Shown: positions 7,737-17,422, numbered from the stretch's first letter. The stretch is DNA of 64,000 bases from RH-AL1 sp964235705 (GCA_964235705.1 CAXSDP010000012.1:7232-71231); one strand, 5' to 3'. Numbers and translations: made by a program. Notes: generated by a model from the letters alone, not told the origin.

Positions 7737-8942
7737 TCAGGGTCGGCGAAGGCTCGCGACCAGGGCCGGCGTGGCGAACCCATCCGCCGGCGGAAGGCCG
7801 GCTCGCTCCTGGTAAGCGTGGACGGCGTCGCGCGCCTTCGGGCCGAACTTGCCGTCGCGTGCCCCGTCGTACAGGCCGAGCGCGGCGAGCCTGTCCTGGA
7901 TGAAGACCCGATCCGCCCGCGACAGCGAAACCGGTCGCGCCGGCCAGGGCGTCGCCATCGGCGCCGCGCCCCCGATGCGGCGGGCCAACGCGCCGAGCGA
8001 CAGGGCGTAGGCGTCCGAATTGTTGTACTGCTTGATCACGAAGTAGTTCGGGAACAACAGGAAGGCCGGTCCCGGCGCCCCGGCCGGGAAGAACAGCGCC
8101 GCCGTACCCTCCCCCGCCGGCGGCCGACCGTCGGCGCGCCGCAACCCAAGTTCGGCCCAACGCGCGGCGTCGGCGTGGAGCGTCGGGAACGTGAAGCCTT
8201 CGGGTACGACGACGTCCTCGACCCAGGGCTGGCCGGACGCCCAACCTTCCATCCGCAGGAAGTTGGCGATGGAGGCGAGGGTGTCGGCGGGGTTGGTCCA
8301 GATGTTGGGCGCCCCCTCGCCCCCCGCGCTGACGGCGTACTTGAGGTAGGCGGACGGCAGGAACTGCGGATCGCCCATCGCGCCCGCCCAGGAGCCGACG
8401 AGGCGCTGACGCGGGACGGTGCCGCGCTGAAGGATCACCAGGGTCGCGAGGACCTCGTCGCGGAACACCGGCCGCTCGGCGCGCGTGTAGGCCAGCGTCG
8501 CCAAGGTGCGGAGGACGTCGCGCGCGCCGCGCACGCGTCCGTAGTCGGTCTCCATGGCCCAGGCGGCCAGCGCGACCTCGCCTGGAACGCCGGAGCGGCC
8601 GGCGACGCCGTCGAGCGCGGACGCGTACCGCGTCATGAGCGCCCGCCCTCGCGCGATGCGACCGGGCGAGACGGCCTCCTGGACGTAGCTTTGCAAGGGC
8701 TTCTCGAACTCGGGCTGACGGTCCGACGCCTTCGGGACGCCGCCGTCAGGAACGAGCCCGGCGAGCGCCCGGTCGAATATGTCGCGCCCCACGCCCTTCG
8801 CTCGCGCGTCGGGCCAGAGGGATTGAAGGAAAGCATCGAAGCCCGCGGTCCCCGAAGCGGGGGAGGCGAAGGCGACGGTATCAAGGGGGGCGCTCAAGGC
8901 GGCGGACGTCACCGCGAGGAAAACGCGCCTATCGAGGGCCAT
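7737..8942 (-). CDS. MltB-family lytic transglycosylase with C-terminal peptidoglycan-binding domain
   Basis: A 401-residue exported murein hydrolase. The start at 8942 gives MALDRRVFLAVTSAAL, a signal peptide with a twin-arginine-like RRVFL motif. The catalytic glutamate lies in AWAMETDYGRVRG, and MGDPQFLPSAYLKYAVSAGG matches the family's groove motif. The last roughly 60 residues (FIQDRLAALGLYDG, KFGPKARDAV) form a PG_binding_1 domain that anchors the enzyme to peptidoglycan. It is a paralogue of the gene at 6149, from which it differs by this extra domain. It is probably involved in cell-wall turnover or septal remodelling. Confidence 0.9.
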   Translation of the reverse strand: MALDRRVFLAVTSAALSAPLDTVAFASPASGTAGFDAFLQSLWPDARAKGVGRDIFDRALAGLVPDGGVPKASDRQPEFEKPLQSYVQEAVSPGRIARGRALMTRYASALDGVAGRSGVPGEVALAAWAMETDYGRVRGARDVLRTLATLAYTRAERPVFRDEVLATLVILQRGTVPRQRLVGSWAGAMGDPQFLPSAYLKYAVSAGGEGAPNIWTNPADTLASIANFLRMEGWASGQPWVEDVVVPEGFTFPTLHADAARWAELGLRRADGRPPAGEGTAALFFPAGAPGPAFLLFPNYFVIKQYNNSDAYALSLGALARRIGGAAPMATPWPARPVSLSRADRVFIQDRLAALGLYDGARDGKFGPKARDAVHAYQERAGLPPADGFATPALVASLRRP

Positions 8943-9213
8943 CAAACCCCGTTCCCCATCGACCGTCCGGTCGTCCAAGCGCTGCCGACCGGCGCCGTTT
9001 CCGCCCCTTGGTGAGAACAACACGTCGACATCCTCGTCCCTGGAACGATCCCGCTCACGCAAGGTTTTTCGCCATGACCGTAGCTTTTAGCAAATTGGTG
9101 CGGTAGCGCACCTTGCCTTCCAGGTCGGCAGCGGTAGATGTGATGGTGGAACACGATATAAGACCTTGATTGATCACGCGTATCGCGGCCCAGGCCGTGT
9201 TTGGGAGAAGGTC

Positions 9214-10686
9214 TTGGCTGCGAGTAAGGCGATCGATTACCAAGCCATCTTCGACTGCATCCCAACCCCCGTCATGATCATGGACCGGGATCTGGCCATC
9301 CTCGACATGAACGCGGCCTACCTCCATGTCGTCGGGCGCGACCGCGACACGCTGGTTGGGCGCCACGTCTTCGATGCCTTCCCAGGTTCAGGGGAAGCCC
9401 GACGGACCTTGCGGGACTCGATCCAGCGGGTCGTACGAACCGGCGAAGCCGACGTCCTCCCGATCTTGCTCTACCCGGTAACCGTGGCCAACAAGACGGA
9501 GACGGAGGAACGGTTTTGGAGCGTGTCGCACATGCCCATCCGCGATCACGAGGGTAAGGTCGTGTCCATCCTGCAAAACACGCAGGACGTGACGGGGATG
9601 CATCGACAAAGGATCGCATCGGGCAACGACGATACCAACACCCTTGGCAAGGACGTGCTGGATCGCGCCGAGCGGATCCAGGCGCTCAACGCGTCGCTGC
9701 TCGCGGAGAGCGCGCAGTTGCGCAACCTGTTCATGAGCGCGCCGAGCTTCATGTGCGTGCTACGGGGAGGCGATTACCGCTTCGAACTCGCCAACCTCGC
9801 CTTCGCCAACCTCGTCGGCGAGCGCGACCTCCTCGGCCGCCCGTTCCACCAGGCGATCCCCGAGGCCGTCGGGCAACTCTATTTCGAGCTCCTCGATAAG
9901 GTGTTCCAGAGCGGCGAGGCGTTCGTCGGCAAGCAGATGCGCGTCGAGTTCGCGCGACACGAGGGCCAGTCCCCCGACGAGGTCTTCATCAACTTCGTCT
10001 TCCAGCCGATCCTCGGCGACGACGGCCGCGTCATCGCGATCTTCGTCGACGGCAACGACGTCACCGACCATGTCCGCGCGGAGCGATCGCAGGCGCTGCT
10101 GGTCCGAGAGCTCCACCATCGCGTCCGCAACACCCTGGCGACGGTGCAGGGCGTGATGAACTCGACCGCGCGGACCGCCGAAACGATCGAGGACTACCAG
10201 TGGGCGTTCAGCGGACGCATCTCGTCGCTGGCGCGCACGCACTCCCTGCTCACGGAGGAGATCCAGCAGTTCGTCTCCTTCCCCCACCTGCTGAAGCAGG
10301 AGGTGGGTGTCTACGCCGATGGCGTCACCGATCGGGTGGTGCTCGAAGGACCGGACGTCGAATTGCCGTCGCAACTCGCCGTCCCGCTCGGCATGACGAT
10401 CCACGAGCTGACCACCAACGCCTTCAAGCACGGCGCGCTCAGCACGCCCAACGGTCGGGTGACCGTGCGGTGGACGGTGATGCCGGCCAAGGACAAGCGG
10501 GTGCTCACCTGCCATTGGATCGAGGCGGAAGGACCGAAGGTCGCCGAGCCCTCGAAGCAGGGATTCGGCTCGATGATTCTGACGCGGGTCCTGTCCCAGC
10601 AGATCGGCGCCAAGGTGCTGGCGAGCTACGCCCCGGGGGGGTTCGAGCTGACGGCCGAGATCCCCCTCGACATGGAACGCTCGTGA
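9214..10686 (+). CDS. PAS-domain sensor histidine kinase of the HWE/HisKA_2 type
   Basis: A 490-residue cytoplasmic sensor kinase without transmembrane helices. TTG at 9214 is preferred because GGAGAAGG lies 6 nt upstream; an alternative TTG at 9166 would add 16 residues. Two PAS domains are seen, at about residues 8-130 (IFDCIPTPVMIMDRD) and about 165-290. The dimerisation helix has the phosphoacceptor segment LLVRELHHRVRNTLATVQGV with H301/H302, then the ATP-binding domain with HELTTNAFKHGAL and a tryptophan motif CHWIEAEGP, features of the HWE family. Such kinases commonly sense light or redox or feed the general stress response through PhyR-like regulators. No response regulator gene is adjacent, so the partner is unknown. 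Confidence 0.87.
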   Translation: MAASKAIDYQAIFDCIPTPVMIMDRDLAILDMNAAYLHVVGRDRDTLVGRHVFDAFPGSGEARRTLRDSIQRVVRTGEADVLPILLYPVTVANKTETEERFWSVSHMPIRDHEGKVVSILQNTQDVTGMHRQRIASGNDDTNTLGKDVLDRAERIQALNASLLAESAQLRNLFMSAPSFMCVLRGGDYRFELANLAFANLVGERDLLGRPFHQAIPEAVGQLYFELLDKVFQSGEAFVGKQMRVEFARHEGQSPDEVFINFVFQPILGDDGRVIAIFVDGNDVTDHVRAERSQALLVRELHHRVRNTLATVQGVMNSTARTAETIEDYQWAFSGRISSLARTHSLLTEEIQQFVSFPHLLKQEVGVYADGVTDRVVLEGPDVELPSQLAVPLGMTIHELTTNAFKHGALSTPNGRVTVRWTVMPAKDKRVLTCHWIEAEGPKVAEPSKQGFGSMILTRVLSQQIGAKVLASYAPGGFELTAEIPLDMERS

Positions 10687-10813
10687 GCATCGGCGGCGGC
10701 ACGCTGGGTGCATGCCGGGCTGTCGCGACCGCGCGGCGGCCCGCTCCAGGGATCGCCGCGATCGTCAGGCGCGGGTCGGGACCCAATCGCCTCCCCGGCG
10801 GTTTCCCCATCTG

Positions 10814-10840
10814 AACGGTACAGGCAAAACTTAACGGTAC
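10814..10840 (+). repeat. Direct repeat AACGGTAC upstream of tkt, possible operator
   Basis: AACGGTAC occurs at 10814-10821 and 10833-10840 with a centre-to-centre distance of 19 bp, about two helical turns, roughly 85 bp before the tkt start. The extended copies (TGAACGGTACAGGCAAAAC and TTAACGGTACGGACAAGAC) are similar beyond the core. This arrangement suits a regulator binding one face of the DNA, but no such protein is identified. Confidence 0.35.
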
Positions 10841-10920
10841 GGACAAGACGCGGTTTCACGCTCGGTGCAGGTCATAACCTCTTCGCACGACCGGACCCGT
10901 CGCACGACAAGGAAGTCCTC

Positions 10921-13008
10921 ATGGCACAAGCAGCAGTCAAGTCGGATAGCGCCACGACGCCGGGGACCGGTGACATGGACACCTTGGCGATCAACACGAT
11001 GCGCACGTTGGCCATGGACGCGGTGCAGAAAGCCGAGAGCGGGCATCCCGGCACGCCGATGGCTTTGGCGCCGGTGGCCTACACCTTGTGGAACAAGGTG
11101 CTCCGCTACGATCCGGCGGACCCGCAATGGCCCAATCGCGATCGCTTCGTCCTGTCGTGCGGCCACGCCTCCATGCTGCTCTACAGCCTCATCCACCTCG
11201 CCGGGATCAAGACCAAGGTCGGCAGCAACGAGGTGGCGCTCACCCTCGACGACCTCACCCATTTTCGCCAGATGAGCAGCAAGACGCCCGGACACCCGGA
11301 GTACGGCTACACCGTCGGCGTCGAGACGACGACCGGTCCGTTGGGACAAGGTTGCGGCAACTCGGTCGGCATGGCGATGGCGCCGCGCTGGCTCGGCGCG
11401 CACTACAACAAGGACGGTTTCACGCTGTTCGACTACGACGTCTACACGATCTGCAGCGACGGCGACCTGCAGGAAGGCGTCGCCTCGGAGGCGGCCTCGC
11501 TCGCCGGCCATCTCGGTCTGTCGAACCTCTGCTGGATCTACGATTCCAATACGATCAGCATCGAGGGGCATACCGAGCTGTCGTTCAGCGAGGACGTGGC
11601 GAAGCGCTTCGAGGCTTACGGGTGGAACGTGCTCCACCTGCGCGATGCCAACGACACCGACGGCTTCCTGAAGACCATCGACGGGTTCAAGGCGGAAACG
11701 AAACGCCCGACGATGATCGTCGTCAACTCGGTCATCGGCTACGGATTCCCAACTAGGGCCGGCACCGCGAAGGCGCACAGCGACGCGCCGGGTGCGGACG
11801 AGATCAAGGGTGCCAAGAAGGCCTATGGCTGGCCCGAGGACGCGAGCTTCCTGGTGCCAGACGGCGTGCGGGCGCATTTCGACGAGGGCATCGGGCGGCG
11901 CGGCGCCGAGTTGCGAGCCGCCTGGGAGAAGACGTTCGACGAATATCGCGCCACGCACGAGGAGGCGGCCCAGGAGATCGAGCACATCAACAAGCGCACC
12001 ATGCCCGATGGCTGGGAAACGGTGCTGCCGGTTTTTCCGCCCGACGCGAAGGGCCTCGCCTCACGCGACGCATCGGGCAAGGTGATCAACGCGATCGCGG
12101 CGGTGTGCCCGTGGTTCATCGGCGGCTCCGCCGACCTCGCCCCTTCCACCAAGACCAACATCAAGGATGCGGAGTCCCTGGAATCGGCGACGCCTGGCGG
12201 CCGCAACATGCATTTCGGCATCCGCGAGCATGGCATGGGATCGGTCTGCAACGGCTTGGCGCTGGCCGGACTGCGGGCCTTCGGCTCGACCTTCCTCGTC
12301 TTCTCCGATTACATGCGGCCACCGATCCGACTGTCGTCGCTGATGGACCTGCACAATTTCACGGTCTTCACCCATGACTCGATCGGCGTGGGCGAGGACG
12401 GGCCGACCCACCAGCCGGTCGAGCAGTTGGCGAGCCTGCGCTGCATCCCCGGGCTCTACACGTTCCGCCCCGCCGACGCGAACGAGGTGTCGGAAGCTTA
12501 TCGCTTCGTCTGCAACCTGGCGCACAATCCCGCCGTCCTGATCCTCAGCCGACAAGCCCTGCCGACGCTGGACCGAACGAAATACGCCTCCGCGCGGGGT
12601 TTGGAGAAAGGCGCCTACATCGTCGCCGACGCCGATGACGGCAAGCCGAAGGTGATCCTGATGGGGACCGGCAGCGAGGTGTCGCTCTGCATCGGCGCCT
12701 ACGAGACGCTGAAGGCCGAGGGGATCGGCGCCCGCGTCGTGTCCATGCCATCCTGGGAACTCTTCGAGCAGCAGGACCAGACCTACCGCGATCACGTGCT
12801 GCCGCCGGACCAGAAGGCTCGCGTGACGGTGGAGCAGGCGTCCGTGATGGGGTGGGACCGCTACGCCGGCGCGTCTGGCTCGATCATCGGCATGCACACG
12901 TTCGGCTCCTCGGCGCCGATCAAGGAACTCGTGAAGAAGTTCGGCTTCACACCCGAGAAGGTGCTGGAGGCGGCGCGCCACCAGATCGAGATCCACAAAG
13001 GTGAATGA
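10921..13008 (+). CDS. tkt: Transketolase
   Basis: A 695-residue thiamine diphosphate-dependent transketolase that moves two-carbon ketol units between sugar phosphates in the non-oxidative pentose phosphate pathway and, where present, the Calvin cycle. The ATG at 10921 gives the usual length. The ThDP-binding motif is seen as CSDGDLQEG (D180-G181-D182) ending in YDSN. GHPGTPMALAP near the N-terminus and GEDGPTHQPVEQLASLR in the pyrimidine domain are canonical. It heads a run of pentose phosphate genes (tkt, gnd, zwf, pgl), all on the plus strand. A direct repeat lies in its upstream region. Confidence 0.96.
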   Translation: MAQAAVKSDSATTPGTGDMDTLAINTMRTLAMDAVQKAESGHPGTPMALAPVAYTLWNKVLRYDPADPQWPNRDRFVLSCGHASMLLYSLIHLAGIKTKVGSNEVALTLDDLTHFRQMSSKTPGHPEYGYTVGVETTTGPLGQGCGNSVGMAMAPRWLGAHYNKDGFTLFDYDVYTICSDGDLQEGVASEAASLAGHLGLSNLCWIYDSNTISIEGHTELSFSEDVAKRFEAYGWNVLHLRDANDTDGFLKTIDGFKAETKRPTMIVVNSVIGYGFPTRAGTAKAHSDAPGADEIKGAKKAYGWPEDASFLVPDGVRAHFDEGIGRRGAELRAAWEKTFDEYRATHEEAAQEIEHINKRTMPDGWETVLPVFPPDAKGLASRDASGKVINAIAAVCPWFIGGSADLAPSTKTNIKDAESLESATPGGRNMHFGIREHGMGSVCNGLALAGLRAFGSTFLVFSDYMRPPIRLSSLMDLHNFTVFTHDSIGVGEDGPTHQPVEQLASLRCIPGLYTFRPADANEVSEAYRFVCNLAHNPAVLILSRQALPTLDRTKYASARGLEKGAYIVADADDGKPKVILMGTGSEVSLCIGAYETLKAEGIGARVVSMPSWELFEQQDQTYRDHVLPPDQKARVTVEQASVMGWDRYAGASGSIIGMHTFGSSAPIKELVKKFGFTPEKVLEAARHQIEIHKGE

Positions 13009-13153
13009 TGCGGGACGAGCGATGCCGGGTACGTGACATCGGCAGCGTGACACGGGACGGATGGGCGCGGGACTTGCCTGTCCGGACACGAGGCTTGGCT
13101 ATCCGAACGAACGGGCGCGTCGTCACCGTGCGGCGCCATGAAGGAGAAGAACG

Positions 13154-14128
13154 ATGCAGCTTGGCGTCATTGGACTGGGTCGCATGGGCGGGAACATCGC
13201 CCGACGGCTGACGAGGGCCGGCCACGAGATCTTCGTGTTCGACGTGGACGCCAAGGCCGTCGACAAGCTCGCCGGGGAGGGGATGACCGGCGCGGGCGGC
13301 CTCGAAGACATGGTGGGGAAGCTCACGGCGCCTCGCACGGTGTGGGTCATGTTGCCGGCCGGCAAGATCACCGAACAAGCGATCGAGACGCTCGCTGGCC
13401 TGATGGAGAAGGGTGACGTCATTATCGATGGCGGGAACACCTTCTACAAGGACGACATCCGCCGCGCCGAGACCCTGCGCGGCAAAGGCATCGTCTACGT
13501 CGACGTCGGGACGTCCGGCGGCGTGTGGGGGTTGGAGCGCGGCTATTGCATGATGATCGGCGGCGAGAAGGAGTCGGTCGATCGCATCGATCCCATCCTC
13601 AAGGCGCTGGCGCCCGGCGTCGGGTCGATCGACCGTACCCGGGGACGCGAGGGCCGTGATCCCCGCGCCGAGGAAGGCTACCTGCATTGCGGCCCGGCCG
13701 GCTCGGGCCATTTCGTGAAGATGATCCACAACGGCATCGAGTACGGCATGATGCAGGCCTACGCCGAGGGCTTCGACATCCTCAAGAACAAGGCCTCGCA
13801 CGACCTGCCGGAGAACCAGCGCTTCACGCTGAACATGCCCGACATCGCCGAAGTGTGGCGCCGCGGCAGCGTGGTGGCATCATGGTTGCTGGACCTCACC
13901 GCGATCGCGCTGGCGGAGAACGAGACCCTGTCGAACTTCTCGGGCGCGGTGTCGGATTCCGGCGAAGGCCGGTGGACGATCGAGGCGGCGATCGAGGAGG
14001 CCGTTCCAGCGGATGTCCTGTCGGCGGCGCTCTACGCGCGGTTCCGGTCCCGCCAGGACCACACGTTCGGCGAGAAGCTCCTGTCGGCGATGCGTTTCCA
14101 ATTCGGTGGTCACGTCGAAGCCAAGTGA
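13154..14128 (+). CDS. gnd: 6-Phosphogluconate dehydrogenase, short NAD-type (decarboxylating)
   Basis: A 324-residue cytosolic enzyme converting 6-phosphogluconate to ribulose 5-phosphate and CO2. It is the short form (about 300-335 residues, often NAD-preferring, GndA/YqeC-like) rather than the roughly 470-residue NADP form. The N-terminal Rossmann motif is GLGRMGGNIARRL, and the substrate region includes GTSGGVWGLERGYCMMIGG and the catalytic lysine segment GPAGSGHFVKMIHNGIEYG. The start has AAGGAGAAG a few bases upstream. It lies between tkt and zwf, and so completes the oxidative branch together with zwf and pgl. Confidence 0.94.
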   Translation: MQLGVIGLGRMGGNIARRLTRAGHEIFVFDVDAKAVDKLAGEGMTGAGGLEDMVGKLTAPRTVWVMLPAGKITEQAIETLAGLMEKGDVIIDGGNTFYKDDIRRAETLRGKGIVYVDVGTSGGVWGLERGYCMMIGGEKESVDRIDPILKALAPGVGSIDRTRGREGRDPRAEEGYLHCGPAGSGHFVKMIHNGIEYGMMQAYAEGFDILKNKASHDLPENQRFTLNMPDIAEVWRRGSVVASWLLDLTAIALAENETLSNFSGAVSDSGEGRWTIEAAIEEAVPADVLSAALYARFRSRQDHTFGEKLLSAMRFQFGGHVEAK

Positions 14129-14187
14129 TCGCCGAACCTAAGTAGTGGCGGCGGTCGCACCGGACGATGGAAGAGAGCGAGGGCACG

Positions 14188-15735
14188 ATGAATCAACTGT
14201 TCAAGGCGCCGAACAAGCCTGGCACCACCGTCGTCGCCCCGCCCTGCGTCTTCGTGATCTTCGGCGCTTCCGGTGACCTGACGAAACGGTTGCTGATGCC
14301 GGCGGTCTACAACCTCGTCAACGAAGGGTTGCTGAGCGACGACTTCGCGGTGCTGGGCATCAACCGCAACGACCCCGACGAGGCGACGTTCCGCACCAAC
14401 CTCATGAAGTCTATGACGGAGATCATCGAGTCGGGCGGCGGCGAGGCGGGTCGGCAGAAGGTCGACCAGGCGGCGATGGGCTGGTTGCAAGACCGGATCT
14501 TCCACATGCCCGGCGACGTCACCTCCGAGCGCATGTTCCTCGATCTGCGCCAGAAGATCGAGGATCTGCTGAAGGACAAATCGCACCGCAACGTGGTTTT
14601 CTACCTCGCGACGGCACCGCAGTTCTTCGGGCCGACCGTCGAGGGGCTCGGCAAGGCGGGGCTGACGCAGCAGGGCGAGAACCAATTCCGACGGATCATC
14701 ATCGAGAAGCCATTCGGCACCGACTTGGCGTCCGCGCGCGCGCTCGACGAGCAAATCCTCGGCATCGTCGAAGAAAGCCAGATCTTCCGCATCGACCACT
14801 TCCTGGGCAAGGAAACGGTGCAGAACATCATGGTCCTTCGCTTCGCCAATTTCATGTTCGAACCGATCTGGAACCGCGACCACATCGACCACGTCCAGAT
14901 CACGGCGGCCGAGACGGTCGGCGTCGAAACGCGCGGCAAGTTCTACGACCGCACCGGCGCGTTGCGCGACATGGTGCCCAACCACATGTTCCAGCTTCTC
15001 GCCATGATGACGATGGAGGCGCCGAACTCCTTCGACGCCGACGCGGTGCGGGCGGAGAAGGCCAAGGTGATCGAGGCGATCCGGCGCGTGTCCGCCGAGG
15101 AGGCGGTGAACAACGCCGTGCGCGGCCAATACGTGTTCGGCGAGGTCAAGGACAAGCCGATGCAGGCATATCGGCAATCGCCCGACGTCAGCCCGAAGAG
15201 CCGCACGGAAACATACATCGCGCTCAAGCTTTGGATCGATAACTGGCGGTGGGCGGACGTGCCCTTCTACATCCGCACCGGCAAGGGGATGACGGCGCGC
15301 AAGACCGAGATCGCCATCCAGTTCAAGAAGGCGCCGGGCGTGCTGTTCCGCGACATCGACGAGGGGCAACTCTCCGCCTCGCGGATGATCTTCCGCATCC
15401 AGCCCAACGAGGGCATCCAGATGCAGTTCTCCGCCAAGCAGCCAGGCCGCAAGGTGCGGTTGTCCGACGTGAAGATGAACTTCAACTATTCCGACTACTT
15501 CAAGGCCGCGCCCTCGACCGGCTACGAAACCCTGATCTACGACTGCCTGGTCGGCGACGCCACGTTGTTCCAGCGGGCCGACAACGTCGAGGCGGGCTGG
15601 GCCGTGGTGCAGCCTCTGCTCGACGCCTGGGCGAAGGGCCACGACGCGGTGCATTGGTACGAGGCGGGCAGCGCCGGTCCGAAGGAGGCCGACGATCTGC
15701 TGGCGCGCGACGGGCGCAAGTGGCTGGCGCTGTGA
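14188..15735 (+). CDS. zwf: Glucose-6-phosphate 1-dehydrogenase
   Basis: A 515-residue cytosolic NADP-linked dehydrogenase that makes 6-phosphogluconolactone, the first oxidative pentose phosphate step. The ATG at 14188 is preferred because GAGG lies 5 nt upstream; an in-frame ATG at 14167 has no site. The nucleotide-binding motif is IFGASGDLTKRLL, and the G6PD active-site signature is RIDHFLGKE (D203, H204) with the catalytic region following. Its TGA overlaps the GTG of the next gene (GTGA), beginning a chain of four coupled genes ending in pgl. Confidence 0.96.
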   Translation: MNQLFKAPNKPGTTVVAPPCVFVIFGASGDLTKRLLMPAVYNLVNEGLLSDDFAVLGINRNDPDEATFRTNLMKSMTEIIESGGGEAGRQKVDQAAMGWLQDRIFHMPGDVTSERMFLDLRQKIEDLLKDKSHRNVVFYLATAPQFFGPTVEGLGKAGLTQQGENQFRRIIIEKPFGTDLASARALDEQILGIVEESQIFRIDHFLGKETVQNIMVLRFANFMFEPIWNRDHIDHVQITAAETVGVETRGKFYDRTGALRDMVPNHMFQLLAMMTMEAPNSFDADAVRAEKAKVIEAIRRVSAEEAVNNAVRGQYVFGEVKDKPMQAYRQSPDVSPKSRTETYIALKLWIDNWRWADVPFYIRTGKGMTARKTEIAIQFKKAPGVLFRDIDEGQLSASRMIFRIQPNEGIQMQFSAKQPGRKVRLSDVKMNFNYSDYFKAAPSTGYETLIYDCLVGDATLFQRADNVEAGWAVVQPLLDAWAKGHDAVHWYEAGSAGPKEADDLLARDGRKWLAL

Positions 15736-16592
15736 GCGGCGAGCCTGAACGCATCTCCCTCCTCGTATCGGACGTCGACGGCACGCTTGTGACCAACGAC
15801 AAGCGTTTGAGCCCGGCCAACGTGGAGGCGGGACGAAGCCTCGCCGCCGCCGGGGTCGGGTTGTCGCTGGTGTCGAGCCGGCCACCCATCGGCTTCACGA
15901 CCCTGCGCGACGCGCTGCGCTTGTCCGCACCGATCGGCGCCTTCAACGGCGGAACCATCCTCAACCCGGACTTCAGCGTCGTCGAAGAAGTCCTCGTACC
16001 GACTGGGGCAGTGCGCCTTTCGATCGAGACCTTCGCGGCGTTCGGCCTCGACGCGTGGCTCTTCACCAAGGATCGCTGGTACGTCCTTGATCCCAATGGG
16101 GTCTACGTCCCCAAGGAGCGGATGACCATCGCCCACGAGCCGAGCGTCGTTGCCTCGTTCGAGCCGTATCATGGTTCCGTCGGCAAGCTCGTCGGATCAT
16201 CAAAAGACATAAATGCGGTCGAGGCTTGCGAGAGCGAGCTGCAGCGCCGTCTCGGCAACACGGCCGCGGCCAAGCGCTCGCAGGCCTACTACCTGGACGT
16301 GACCCCGATCCACGCCGACAAGGGTCACGCGGTCCGACGCATCGCCGCCGCGCTCGGCGTGCCGATGGGCAAGGTCGCGGTGATCGGCGACATGGGCAAC
16401 GACATGCCCATGTTCGACGTCGCGCCGTTCCGGATCGCCATGGGGAACGGCATCGACGCGTTGAAGGCGAAGGCGACCTTCGTCACGAAAGATAACGAGC
16501 ACGACGGTTTCGCCGCCGCCGTCGAACGCTACATCCTGCCCCGCGCGGCCGGGATCGCTCGCCGACACAACGCTGAGGAACGATCGGCATGA
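15732..16592 (+). CDS. HAD-superfamily (Cof-type, IIB) sugar-phosphate phosphatase, first of a pair
   Basis: A 286-residue HAD hydrolase. The nucleophile motif is SDVDGTLV near residue 14, a conserved serine/threonine region follows (LSLVSSRPP), and the C-terminal metal motif is VIGDMGNDMPMF, all typical of Cof/YbiV/YidA-type IIB phosphatases acting on sugar phosphates. The GTG start at 15732 overlaps the zwf stop by 4 nt, and the stop overlaps the next HAD gene by 4 nt. The location inside zwf-pgl suggests hydrolysis or repair of a pathway-related phosphosugar; the true substrate is not known. Confidence 0.85.
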   Translation: MSGEPERISLLVSDVDGTLVTNDKRLSPANVEAGRSLAAAGVGLSLVSSRPPIGFTTLRDALRLSAPIGAFNGGTILNPDFSVVEEVLVPTGAVRLSIETFAAFGLDAWLFTKDRWYVLDPNGVYVPKERMTIAHEPSVVASFEPYHGSVGKLVGSSKDINAVEACESELQRRLGNTAAAKRSQAYYLDVTPIHADKGHAVRRIAAALGVPMGKVAVIGDMGNDMPMFDVAPFRIAMGNGIDALKAKATFVTKDNEHDGFAAAVERYILPRAAGIARRHNAEERSA

Positions 16593-17422
16593 GCCGCAAG
16601 CCCGAGAAGATCTCCCTGCTGCTCGCCGACGTCGACGGCACGTTGGTGACCCGCGAGAAGGTGCTGACCGAGCGCGCCAGGCAGGCGGTGGCGGACCTGC
16701 GGAAGGCCGGCATCCGTTTCGCGATCACTAGCGGACGTCCGCCCAAGGGCATGGAGATGGTGATCGAGCCGCTCGGCATCGACACGCCGGTCGCCGGTTT
16801 CAACGGCGGTCTCTACACCGACGCGAAGCTGGAGCCCCTCGACGAGAGGAAGCTGCCGGCCGACGTCGCCCGCCAGGTGGTGGAGATGATCGTGGACCAG
16901 GGCCTCGACGCCTGGCTCTACGCCGGCAACGACTGGCTGGTGCATCGGCTCGACGCACCGCATGTCGCCCGCGAGCAGAAGACCGTGCGCTTCCCGCCGA
17001 TCGTCGTGGACGATTTCGGCGACAGGATCGAGGAAGCCGTGAAGATCGTCGGCGTCAGCGACGACCACGACCGCATCGTTCGATGCGCGAAGGCCGTCAA
17101 GGACAGGTTCGGCCACCACGTGTCCGCCGCCCTGTCCCAGCCTTATTACCTCGACGTGACCCATCCCGACGCCAACAAGGGCGGCGTCGTGGACGAGTTG
17201 GTCAGGCGTTTGGGCATCCCCGCCGAGGAGATCGCCACGATCGGGGACATGGCCAACGACGTTGCCATGTTCGAGAAGGGCGGCTTCGCCATCGCGATGG
17301 GCAACGCGGATGACGAGGTCAAGGGCGCGGCCGACGCGGTGACCGGCGATTGCGACAAGGAAGGCTTCGCGGAAGCCGTCGAACATTTCATCATCCCTCG
17401 CGCGAAAGGTCGGGATTCGTGA
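16589..17422 (+). CDS. HAD-superfamily (Cof-type, IIB) sugar-phosphate phosphatase, second of a pair
   Basis: A 277-residue HAD IIB hydrolase and paralogue of the preceding gene. It shows LLADVDGTLVTREK, the conserved ITSGRPPKGMEMV segment and the metal motif IGDMANDVAMFEKGGFAIAM. It starts with ATGA overlapping the upstream stop and ends with GTGA overlapping pgl, so it is translationally locked into the zwf-HAD-HAD-pgl operon. Two adjacent related copies suggest duplication with divergence of substrate. The likely role is dephosphorylation of a hexose or pentose phosphate or of a side product; this is inferred from position. Confidence 0.85.
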   Translation: MSRKPEKISLLLADVDGTLVTREKVLTERARQAVADLRKAGIRFAITSGRPPKGMEMVIEPLGIDTPVAGFNGGLYTDAKLEPLDERKLPADVARQVVEMIVDQGLDAWLYAGNDWLVHRLDAPHVAREQKTVRFPPIVVDDFGDRIEEAVKIVGVSDDHDRIVRCAKAVKDRFGHHVSAALSQPYYLDVTHPDANKGGVVDELVRRLGIPAEEIATIGDMANDVAMFEKGGFAIAMGNADDEVKGAADAVTGDCDKEGFAEAVEHFIIPRAKGRDS

